From: Burkholderiales bacterium
Lineage (GTDB): Bacteria > Pseudomonadota > Gammaproteobacteria > Burkholderiales > Burkholderiaceae_D
NCBI GenBank assembly: GCA_005800405.1
Contig: SYFN01000029.1
Coordinates: 1-6,679 of the forward strand
Length of the DNA: 6,679 nucleotides
Direction: 5' to 3'
This document shows positions 1 through 5,715 of the stretch, one piece after another; position 1 is the first letter of the stretch; each line of letters starts with the position of its first letter. A program made the position numbers and the translations under genes. The notes below the pieces were generated by a model that had not been told where the DNA came from, did no database searches, and saw only the letters and a program-made list of their open reading frames with translations.

Positions 1-264
1 AATCATTGCGATATCCTTGCCTCGCAGTTGGCGTAGCGCGACTTCGGATTTTTTCAAGATTTCTTGATCTTCAAAAAATATTTTTCCCGAGACATCCGCA
101 TCCGGCAGCAGACGCATCACCGACAAGGCAGACACCGTCTTGCCTGAACCGGATTCACCCACCAGCGCAAACTTCTCGCCAGGTGCGATCGTGAAACTAA
201 CATCGTCCACCACGGTTGCGCTGCCAAAGCGTACTGTCAGATGATCCACATGCAGCAGGCTCAT
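1..264 (-). CDS. yejF: YejF-type peptide/microcin C ABC transporter ATP-binding protein (N-terminal part, truncated by window edge)
   Basis: The first 88 codons of an ABC ATPase read leftwards from an ATG at 264-262 and run off the window. The translation starts MSLLHVDHLTVRFGS and has a perfect Walker A, GESGSGKT, at residues 36-43. It then follows the E. coli YejF N-terminal pattern of a LLP segment (residues 52-54) and a GKDIAMI segment (82-88) just before the expected Q-loop, which lies outside. Family members normally carry two fused ATPase domains of about 530 residues, so only about a sixth is seen. The start overlaps the yejE stop by 4 bp (ATGA), supporting both the start choice and translational coupling. 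Role by family: cytoplasmic ATPase that powers the YejB/YejE channel. The specific YejF name rests mainly on operon context, since Dpp/Opp ATPases look alike in this stretch. Confidence 0.9.
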   Translation of the reverse strand, partial: MSLLHVDHLTVRFGSATVVDDVSFTIAPGEKFALVGESGSGKTVSALSVMRLLPDADVSGKIFFEDQEILKKSEVALRQLRGKDIAMI

Positions 265-1310
265 GACTTCCTCCGCACATCCAGCGAATTGCGCAGGGCA
301 TCGCCAATATTAGTGAGCAGAAGGAGTGTGATCGTCAGCACCGCAAACGTAGACAAGGCGATCCACCAAGCGTCCAGGTTATTTTTCCCTTGCGCGAGCA
401 ATTCGCCCAGGCTGGGGGTTGAGGGCGGTACGCCAAGCCCAAGAAAGTCCAAACTGGTAAGCGCCAAAATCGCTGCACTCATGCGGAACGGCAGAAAGGT
501 TACCACCGGCGTCAGGCTATTGGGTAGCACATGGCGCCAGATGATCTGCCAGTTCGACAACCCCATCGCACGTGCGGCCTGCACGTAATCAAGATGACGA
601 TTACGCAAAAAATCTGCACGTACATAGTCGGACAAGCCCATCCAGCCGAACAAGGACAGAAGCACGAGCAGCAGCAGAATGCTGGGTTCGAAAATCGAGG
701 CAAATATAATCAGCAGATACAGCTCGGGCATCGAGCCCCAGATTTCCATGAAGCGCTGGAACAGCAGATCAGTTTTACCAGCGAAGTAGCCCTGAATTGC
801 CCCCGTCAGCAAGCCCAGCATCACACCGGTGATGGTCAATGCAAGACCAAAAAGTATCGACACACGAAAACCGTACAGCAGTCGTGCGACAACATCTCTT
901 CCACGATCGTCGGTGCCAAGCCAGTTGTCACCCGTCGGCGGTGCTGGATTAGGTGCCTTCGCAAAATAGTTGAGCGTGTCGTACCGGTAGTGATTGATCG
1001 GATAGATAGCCCAGTTACCGGGTTTGTCAAACTGAGACTGAATGAAAGGATCAAGATAGTCTGCCGGCGAATCAAATTCACCACCAAAAGCAGTCTCCGC
1101 ATAATCTGTCACGATGGGGAACATCAGCTGTCCGTTGTAGCGCGCGACCAGCGGCCTGTCATTCGATATCAGTTCGGCGCCCAGGCTGAGAACGAACAGC
1201 ACCACAAAAATAACCAAGCTCCAGTAGCCCCGGCGATTCTGCTGGAAGCGCCACCAGACACGGCGGCCAGGCGAGAGCGAAATCTCGGATGTCATTGCAG
1301 TATTCGTCAT
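261..1310 (-). CDS. yejE: YejE-type peptide/microcin C ABC transporter inner-membrane permease
   Basis: A complete 349-residue permease of the DppC/OppC class (BPD_transp_1 fold). A short cytoplasmic N-terminus leads into a first membrane segment at about 31-49. A long periplasmic loop (about 50-128) follows, typical of YejE, and then the conserved WLGTDDRGRDV motif at 130-140. Further hydrophobic segments lie near 150-172, 196-222, 268-290 and 313-334. The cytoplasmic EAA coupling loop is at about 242-269, with A245, A246, G250 and P263, and would dock onto YejF. The ATG at 1310 overlaps the yejB stop by 4 bp (ATGA). A GAAAG stretch 9 nt upstream could serve as a weak Shine-Dalgarno. An internal Met at residue 6 is a less likely start because it loses the overlap. 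It should pair with YejB to form the transmembrane channel. Confidence 0.95.
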   Translation of the reverse strand: MTNTAMTSEISLSPGRRVWWRFQQNRRGYWSLVIFVVLFVLSLGAELISNDRPLVARYNGQLMFPIVTDYAETAFGGEFDSPADYLDPFIQSQFDKPGNWAIYPINHYRYDTLNYFAKAPNPAPPTGDNWLGTDDRGRDVVARLLYGFRVSILFGLALTITGVMLGLLTGAIQGYFAGKTDLLFQRFMEIWGSMPELYLLIIFASIFEPSILLLLVLLSLFGWMGLSDYVRADFLRNRHLDYVQAARAMGLSNWQIIWRHVLPNSLTPVVTFLPFRMSAAILALTSLDFLGLGVPPSTPSLGELLAQGKNNLDAWWIALSTFAVLTITLLLLTNIGDALRNSLDVRRKS

Positions 1311-2371
1311 CGCGCAAGACTTTCAAATTGAACGCGCGGATCTGCCCACACGTAGCACAAATCACCGAGCAGCTTCACAACCAGCCCAATCAGGGTGAAC
1401 AGATAGAGCGTGCCCAATACCACCGGATAATCGCGGCGCACCACGGACTCGTAAGACAACAAACCTAGTCCATCGAGCGAGAACAGCGTCTCGATCAACA
1501 AGCTGCCGGCAAAGAACGCACCAATGAAAGCTGCCGGGAATCCGGTCACCAAGGGAATCAGTGCATTGCGAAAGACGTGCTTGTAGAGCACCGCACGCTG
1601 GGAGAGCCCTTTGGCACGCGCTGTCAACACATACTGCTTGCGTATCTCTTCCAGAAACGTATTCTTAGTCAGCATCGTCATCACGGCAAATGAACTCGCT
1701 ACCGAGGCGAGCACAGGCAAGGTGATGTGCCACAAATAATCCTTCACCTTGCCAAACCATGAGAGTGTCTCCCAGTCATCCGATGTCAAGCCACGCAAAG
1801 GGAACCATTGCACGAAACTGCTGCCGGCAAATACCACCAGAAGAAAAACACCCAGCACAAAACCAGGAATCGAATAACCAATCAGTACCAGCATGCTGGT
1901 TACGCTGTCAAAACGACTGCCCTCGCGCACGGCCTTGGCCACGCCGAGCGGCACGGAGATAAAATAAGTCAGGAAAAATGTCCACAAACCAATGGTGATC
2001 GATACCGGCAGTTTGGACTTCACCAACTCCCACACATCCCTATGGTGGTAAAAGCTCTGACCAAGATCGAAGCGAACAAAGTCCTTGAGCATTTGTATAA
2101 ACCGCTCCATTGGTGGCTTATCGAAACCGTACAGCGCCTTGATTTCATCCACGCGCTCGGCATCAACACCCTGCCGACCGCGATACTCCGAAGCGCCTGC
2201 GCCGGAAGACTCGCCCGCCCCGCCTGTTTGACCTTTTTTCAGTTCTATGAGTGCCTGCTCGACGGGCCCGCCAGGCACAAACTGAATCACGGCAAACGTG
2301 ATGGCGATGACACCGAGAAGCGTGGGTATCATCAGCAGCGTTCTTTTCAATATGTAGGACCAGAGATTCAT
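1307..2371 (-). CDS. yejB: YejB-type peptide/microcin C ABC transporter inner-membrane permease
   Basis: A complete 354-residue permease of the DppB/OppB class, close to the usual YejB length (about 364 in E. coli). Membrane segments are near 9-30, 122-145, 157-182, 212-233, 279-298 and 317-340. Hallmarks include VPGGPV at 32-37 after the first helix and a Gly/Ser/Ala-rich periplasmic stretch at 47-61. The motif YRGRQGVD is at 63-70, YGFDKP at 81-86, and LPVSITIGLW at 121-130. The EAA loop is at about 247-274 (A251, G255, P273), and ADPRVQFE is near the C-terminus. These match E. coli YejB better than DppB, including the RDYPV and GTLY/FTLIGL segments. The ATG at 2371 has no clear Shine-Dalgarno. 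The gene follows yejA after a 203-bp gap with REP-like repeats and overlaps yejE by 4 bp. Confidence 0.95.
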   Translation of the reverse strand: MNLWSYILKRTLLMIPTLLGVIAITFAVIQFVPGGPVEQALIELKKGQTGGAGESSGAGASEYRGRQGVDAERVDEIKALYGFDKPPMERFIQMLKDFVRFDLGQSFYHHRDVWELVKSKLPVSITIGLWTFFLTYFISVPLGVAKAVREGSRFDSVTSMLVLIGYSIPGFVLGVFLLVVFAGSSFVQWFPLRGLTSDDWETLSWFGKVKDYLWHITLPVLASVASSFAVMTMLTKNTFLEEIRKQYVLTARAKGLSQRAVLYKHVFRNALIPLVTGFPAAFIGAFFAGSLLIETLFSLDGLGLLSYESVVRRDYPVVLGTLYLFTLIGLVVKLLGDLCYVWADPRVQFESLAR

Positions 2372-2389
2372 GGACGATTTTTAAGATTA

Positions 2390-2417
2390 AAGTCACTGGA
2401 CCCCAGCCTTCGCTGGG
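2390..2417 (+). repeat. REP-like palindromic repeat, arm 1
   Basis: A 28-nt arm beginning AAGTCACTGGACC and containing the hairpin CCCAGC-CTTC-GCTGGG (2402-2417). It pairs with the second arm at 26 of 28 positions in inverted orientation. The core resembles the widespread proteobacterial intergenic repeat whose spurious translation gives peptides such as IPAKAGIQ. Homology partly extends into the spacer (ATAACGG here versus ATGAGGG in the other arm). Confidence 0.85.
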
Positions 2418-2460
2418 ATAACGGTGGAAATTTTACGGTCGCCTTGACAACTACCCTCAT

Positions 2461-2488
2461 CCCAGCAAAGGCTGGGATCCAGTGACTT
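2461..2488 (-). repeat. REP-like palindromic repeat, arm 2 (inverted)
   Basis: An inverted copy of the 2390-2417 element, separated from it by 43 nt. It has its own hairpin CCCAGC-AAAG-GCTGGG (2461-2476) followed by ATCCAGTGACTT. Each arm can fold alone, or the two can pair into a long stem of about 28 bp with two mismatches. No target-site duplication flanks the pair, so there is no direct sign of a recent MITE insertion. Confidence 0.85.
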
Positions 2489-2530
2489 CCGTTGAAAAAA
2501 ACAGCTTACACTCTCGACACACTGGCATTC

Positions 2531-2567
2531 GCTATATGGTATTCGAAGAATACAGCGTTGTTATAGC
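2531..2567 (-). terminator. Nested hairpin just downstream of yejA, with a distant T run (weak attenuator candidate)
   Basis: An inner perfect 6-bp hairpin GTATTC-GAA-GAATAC (2539-2553) sits within an outer 6-bp stem GCTATA/TATAGC (2531-2536 and 2562-2567). It begins 8 bp after the yejA stop in the direction of transcription. Seven T on the minus strand (2501-2495) lie about 30 nt beyond the hairpin, too far for a standard intrinsic terminator. It may protect the yejA 3' end or be chance structure. Confidence 0.3.
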
Positions 2568-2574
2568 CACCTCA

Positions 2575-4407
2575 TCATTTAGCCTTTCGCGGCTTCACCT
2601 GCCACCAACTCGAAATCACGTAGGGATCCGCCTGATAATACTTGGGTGACACCTTCGGGATGCCGAAACGGTTGCGATATGCGACGCGATGGGTTGCCGA
2701 ATACCAGTGTGGCACCACGATATATTTGTGCATCAGCACCCTATCCAGCGCTCTTGAGGCCGCCACCAGTTCGGCGCGCGAATCTGCGCGCACCAGTGCG
2801 GTAACCAGCTTATCGACCGCCGGATCTTTCAGACCCCAATAATTGCTCGAGCCCTTCTCATCAGCGGCTTTGGAGCCGAGCATATCGAACATTTCATTCC
2901 CGGGACTGGTGACATCACCGAAGCGCTGACTGGTCATATCGAAATCAAATTCTTCCATACGCTTTTGCACCAACGCAAAATCTGCTGTGCGCTGGCTGAC
3001 CCGCACTCCCAGCTTTTCGAGATTGCGTACATAGACCGCGATGATGCGCGAGAGCGCAGACTGGTCGTCGAGAATCTCGAAACTAAAAACCTCGCCCTTG
3101 GTATTGCGCAGCGCGCCATTGCGGTATTCCCAACCAGCCTCTTTGAACAGCGCGCGCGCTTGAAGCAAATTGGCGCGCAGCGATCCCGGCGGATCGGTAT
3201 TGGGCGGCAGCGGTGCCGCACCAAACACGGCCGGATCGAGTTGATCCCGCAGTGGCTCGAGCAATTTCAGTTCAGCTTCAGAGGGCAGCCCGTGTGCGCC
3301 CAATTCAGAATTGCTGAAGAAGGAATCAATACGCGAATACTGGCTGTAAAACAGCTGACGGTTCATCCACTCGAAATCCATCGCCAGTCCCAGTGCCCAG
3401 CGAACACGCGCGTCCTGAAACTGCGGACGCCGCAGATTCATGACGAAAGCCTGCATGCCAGCGCCGTTGGAATGTTTCAGTGTCGTCTTGATGATTTCGC
3501 CGGTATCGAAAGGCTTGCCCTTGTAGGCACGCGCCCAATTCTTTGCGCGGTACTCCACCACCAAATCGAATTCACCCGCCATAAAGGCTTCAAGACGGGC
3601 AACATCGTCCTTGTAAAAGCGGTAAACGATACGATCGAAATTGAATGCGCCCCGGCGAACCGGCAGGTCGTTTGCCCAGTAAGTGGGATTACGACGAAAC
3701 GCAATCGAGCGACCCAGATCATATTTTTCAATCAGATACGGACCACTGGCAATTGGCACCGTCAATTGTATTTTGTCAAAGGGCGTACCCGCTGCCCATT
3801 TGCGCGAGAATACGGGCATGCCGCCCACGATCAGTGGCAGTTCGCGATTAGCTGATTTGAAATCGAAGCGCACGGTCGTGCCATCAACCACCACGCATTG
3901 CTTCACATCGGCGTAAATCATCTTGAATTGTGGTGCGCCTTTGGCCATCAACGTGTCAAACGCATACGTCACATCTTCGGGAAGCACCGGATCGCCATTG
4001 TTGAAACGCGCTTTCGGATGCAACCTGAACGTCATTGACATCCTGTCGGGCGCCAGCACCATGTCCTCGGCCAGCAAGCCGTACATGGTCGCCACTTCGT
4101 CGGCCGAGGTGATGGCCAGCGATTCAAACATCAGATTCGAGACGCCGGCTGCGGCGACCCCTTTCATGGAGAAAGGGTTGAATTTATCGAAGCTTGTTCG
4201 AGAGTCCGGGTTAGCCAGGTACAGGTCGCCGCCCTTGGGCGCGTCCGGGTTCAGGTAATCAAAATGATTGAAGCCTGCCGGATACCTCGGCGTGTCATAC
4301 AAGGAGAACGCATGCGCCGCCCAGGCGTTGGCACCGCAACAGAACGCGGCCACTGTCAGGCTGCTGGCAACGACTCGGAAAACGGCTCTGGCACACACTC
4401 GGATCAT
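2575..4407 (-). CDS. yejA: YejA-type periplasmic substrate-binding protein of the peptide/microcin C importer
   Basis: A 610-residue extracellular solute-binding protein (SBP_bac_5 family), close to E. coli YejA (about 604). The N-terminus is a Sec signal peptide: basic residues R3, R7 and R11, a hydrophobic core at about 12-24, and signal peptidase sites at A28-W29-A30 or A31-H32-A33. There is no good lipobox despite C23-C24. The mature protein opens with the conserved FNHFDYLNPDAPKGG at 46-60, and later segments such as FDFEWMN-like and ALDRVL match YejA. It captures peptides or peptide-like compounds in the periplasm and hands them to YejB/YejE. The open frame extends to a TTG at 4440, but the ATG at 4407 gives a standard signal peptide and is preferred. 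Neither start has a clear Shine-Dalgarno. It is divergent from fabI across 163 bp. Confidence 0.93.
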   Translation of the reverse strand: MIRVCARAVFRVVASSLTVAAFCCGANAWAAHAFSLYDTPRYPAGFNHFDYLNPDAPKGGDLYLANPDSRTSFDKFNPFSMKGVAAAGVSNLMFESLAITSADEVATMYGLLAEDMVLAPDRMSMTFRLHPKARFNNGDPVLPEDVTYAFDTLMAKGAPQFKMIYADVKQCVVVDGTTVRFDFKSANRELPLIVGGMPVFSRKWAAGTPFDKIQLTVPIASGPYLIEKYDLGRSIAFRRNPTYWANDLPVRRGAFNFDRIVYRFYKDDVARLEAFMAGEFDLVVEYRAKNWARAYKGKPFDTGEIIKTTLKHSNGAGMQAFVMNLRRPQFQDARVRWALGLAMDFEWMNRQLFYSQYSRIDSFFSNSELGAHGLPSEAELKLLEPLRDQLDPAVFGAAPLPPNTDPPGSLRANLLQARALFKEAGWEYRNGALRNTKGEVFSFEILDDQSALSRIIAVYVRNLEKLGVRVSQRTADFALVQKRMEEFDFDMTSQRFGDVTSPGNEMFDMLGSKAADEKGSSNYWGLKDPAVDKLVTALVRADSRAELVAASRALDRVLMHKYIVVPHWYSATHRVAYRNRFGIPKVSPKYYQADPYVISSWWQVKPRKAK

Positions 4408-4498
4408 GATGGCTTGATTTACAGAGGAAAAACGCGTCAAGGATAGCGGTTTTCAGTAAAGCCCGGGTGCGGCCCTGTTGCGCCAGCGCGCGGGCTAT

Positions 4499-4528
4499 TT
4501 GCGCAGCGCCGTCCCGACCCCCTACAAT
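4499..4528 (+). promoter_or_regulatory. Candidate sigma70-type promoter of fabI
   Basis: A TACAAT -10 box at 4523-4528 (5 of 6 consensus) is preceded after 18 nt by TTGCGC at 4499-4504 (3 of 6, with the conserved TTG). Transcription would begin about 35 nt upstream of the fabI ATG, a normal leader length. The weak -35 is overlapped by a GCGC-A-GCGC dyad that could bind a regulator. Confidence 0.5.
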
Positions 4529-4559
4529 GGCGCCTTTCGCCGGTCTGCACCCGGTCCAC

Positions 4560-4564
4560 AGGAG
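4560..4564 (+). promoter_or_regulatory. Shine-Dalgarno site of fabI
   Basis: AGGAG lies 6 nt before the ATG at 4571. It fixes the fabI start there and argues against the longer in-frame TTG start at 4478, which would add 31 residues that the family lacks. Confidence 0.85.
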
Positions 4565-4570
4565 TCCCGA

Positions 4571-5359
4571 ATGGCATTTTTGCAAGGCAAAAAAATACTG
4601 ATCACCGGCGTATTATCCAACCGATCAATTGCTTATGGCATTGCGCAGGCCTGCAAGCGCGAAGGTGCCGAGCTGGCATTTACCTACGTTGGCGAACGCT
4701 TCAAGGATCGGATCACCGATTACGCCAAAGAGTTTGGCAGCAATTTGGTGTTCGAATGCGATGTAGGCAGCGACGAGCAAATCACGGCCCTGTTTGCCGA
4801 TCTCGGTAAATCCTGGACACAACTCGATGGACTCGTGCATGCAATCGGTTTCGCGCCGCGTGAGGCGATTGCTGGTGATTTCCTCGACGGACTCTCGCGC
4901 GAAGGTTTTCGGGTCGCGCACGATATATCCGCATACAGCTTTCCAGCGTTGGCCAAAGCCGCGCTGCCGATGCTCTCGCCAAATTCTGCGTTGCTGACGC
5001 TCTCTTATCTCGGCGCGATGCGCGCGCTTCCCAACTACAACACCATGGGTCTGGCAAAAGCATCCCTCGAGGCGAGTGTACGTTATTTGGCCGAGTCGCT
5101 TGGCAAGCGTGGCGTGCGGGTCAACGCGATTTCCGCTGGTCCCATCAAGACACTGGCTGCCTCTGGCATCAAAGACTTCGGCAAGATACTGAACTTCGTC
5201 AAAGAGAACGCACCGCTGCGCCGCAACGTGACTCTTGAAGACGTAGGCAATGCGTCGGCCTTCCTGCTGTCGGATCTGGCTGGCGGCATCACTGGCGAAA
5301 TTACGTATGTCGATGGTGGCTTTTCTCAGGTTGTGGCCGGTATGGGGTCGGAAGACTGA
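4571..5359 (+). CDS. fabI: Enoyl-[acyl-carrier-protein] reductase [NADH], FabI
   Basis: A complete 262-residue short-chain dehydrogenase-type enoyl-ACP reductase, exactly the E. coli FabI length and alignable by eye without gaps through the catalytic region. It catalyses the last reductive step of each fatty-acid elongation cycle in the cytoplasm, trans-2-enoyl-ACP to acyl-ACP with NADH. The nucleotide-binding motif [14 protein letters not shown] is at 12-25, and DV at 64-65 and G93 line the cofactor pocket. The active-site Y146, Y156 and K163 fall at E. coli numbering. [11 protein letters not shown] (182-192) and VDGGFS (247-252) are typical. Residues linked to triclosan or diazaborine sensitivity in E. 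coli (G93, M159, F203) are all unchanged, so a sensitive enzyme is expected by inference. It is transcribed away from yejA, and the start is fixed by AGGAG 6 nt upstream. Confidence 0.98.
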   Translation: MAFLQGKKILITGVLSNRSIAYGIAQACKREGAELAFTYVGERFKDRITDYAKEFGSNLVFECDVGSDEQITALFADLGKSWTQLDGLVHAIGFAPREAIAGDFLDGLSREGFRVAHDISAYSFPALAKAALPMLSPNSALLTLSYLGAMRALPNYNTMGLAKASLEASVRYLAESLGKRGVRVNAISAGPIKTLAASGIKDFGKILNFVKENAPLRRNVTLEDVGNASAFLLSDLAGGITGEITYVDGGFSQVVAGMGSED

Positions 5360-5378
5360 CGCGATCGACATCACCTGA

Positions 5379-5412
5379 GCGGGCCGAGAGCACAGCCACG
5401 CGGCCGGCCCGC
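5379..5412 (+). terminator. Weak hairpin downstream of fabI
   Basis: GCGGGCC (5379-5385) pairs with GGCCCGC (5406-5412) over a 20-nt loop, with an alternative inner pairing GGCCG/CGGCC. It starts 19 nt after the fabI stop. No T run follows, so it is not a canonical intrinsic terminator; it may be a 3'-end stabiliser or chance GC-rich structure. Confidence 0.3.
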
Positions 5413-5466
5413 CATCGACTTTGATCCAAGCTTTTAAGTTGCCACTCTCCTCCCCACGATTTCCTG

Positions 5467-5472
5467 TACAAT
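5467..5472 (+). promoter_or_regulatory. Candidate -10 box for the helicase gene
   Basis: TACAAT, the same hexamer as at the fabI promoter, followed by a GC-rich stretch. No matching -35 is found at 16-18 nt; TTGCCA at 5439-5444 is 22 nt away, too far. If used, it implies a 5' leader of roughly 235-240 nt. Confidence 0.3.
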
Positions 5473-5578
5473 TCGCCCCGCGCTGCACAAAAACCGTAGC
5501 GTAACGTTGCTTAGCCAACCCTCAGCTTCAACCTCAAAGCCCTCCCGCCTCCTGGTGCTGCTCGAACGAGTACCGATC

Positions 5579-5599
5579 CGGCGCAAAGCTTTTGTGCCG
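5579..5599 (+). other. Leader hairpin upstream of the helicase gene
   Basis: Nine pairs (one G-U) close a 3-nt loop: C5579-G5599 through A5587-T5591 around GCT. No T run follows directly, so it is not an intrinsic terminator. It lies inside the presumed long helicase leader, where structure could affect translation or stability; this role is inference. Confidence 0.35.
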
Positions 5600-5715
5600 A
5601 AACCTTCTCCGCAAGATTTCGTTAGTTTCGCTGGTTTGCTTTGCTTTTTATTGTCATTGCATGACCTCTGCTCGTCATGGCGTGACGCTTATCGTCGATC
5701 TCACGAAAGAACAGA

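Larger units (their letters stand above)
2372..2574. other. 203-bp yejA-yejB intergenic region inside the operon
   Basis: This is the only sizeable gap in the importer operon; the other visible junctions overlap by 4 bp. It holds two REP-like arms in inverted orientation (2390-2417 and 2461-2488) and a run of seven T on the transcribed-sense minus strand (2501-2495). A small nested hairpin lies near the yejA stop (2531-2567). No convincing promoter for yejB was found. The likely role, by inference, is to tune mRNA stability or read-through between the abundant binding protein and the membrane subunits. Confidence 0.7.
4408..4570. promoter_or_regulatory. Divergent yejA/fabI intergenic region
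   Basis: This 163-bp region must hold the promoters of both fabI (plus strand) and the yej operon (minus strand). The fabI side has a plausible promoter and a good ribosome site. On the yejA side a TTGACG hexamer is present at 4440-4435 (minus), but no -10 box at proper spacing follows and it lies very near the start codon, so no yejA promoter is assigned. Two GCGC dyads (4480-4489 and 4501-4509) lie 21 bp apart beside the fabI -35. Confidence 0.55.
5360..5715. other. 356-bp non-coding region between fabI and the helicase gene
   Basis: No credible protein gene is seen here; short frames in it lack recognisable sequence or a good ribosome site. It contains a possible hairpin after fabI (5379-5412) and a TACAAT box at 5467-5472. 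A 9-bp hairpin lies at 5579-5599 and a T-rich pyrimidine stretch at about 5618-5655. Two small 4-5-bp stems lie at 5673-5696, close to the helicase start. It probably combines the fabI 3' end with a long helicase 5' leader. Confidence 0.6.

Noticed and set aside
531..1331. Plus-strand open frame of 266 codons antisense to yejE
   Set aside because: No recognisable domain; rich in Cys, His, Gln and Arg as expected from the opposite strand of a membrane protein gene.
1445..1508. YejB Gly/Ser/Ala-rich stretch considered as an unusual insertion (actual codons lie at about 2188-2235)
   Set aside because: E. coli YejB, as I recall it, has a similar Gly-rich segment before the conserved YRG motif, so it is family-typical rather than novel.
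1808..2485. Plus-strand open frame of 225 codons antisense to yejB, ending in LIPAKAGIQ
   Set aside because: It is antisense to a clear permease gene, and its C-terminal peptide is the known translation artefact of a REP-like intergenic repeat.
2390..2488. The inverted pair as a MITE or insertion sequence remnant
   Set aside because: No target-site duplication and no transposase remnant; the two internal hairpins fit a REP pair better.
2965..3855. Plus-strand open frame of 296 codons antisense to yejA
   Set aside because: No family resemblance; the minus-strand frame is an unmistakable YejA.
4478..4570. N-terminal extension of FabI from a TTG at 4478
   Set aside because: The ATG at 4571 has AGGAG 6 nt upstream and gives exactly the family length; the extension also covers the likely promoter.
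4625..5518. Minus-strand open frame of 297 codons antisense to fabI
   Set aside because: The plus strand encodes FabI with all catalytic residues; the antisense frame has no recognisable features.
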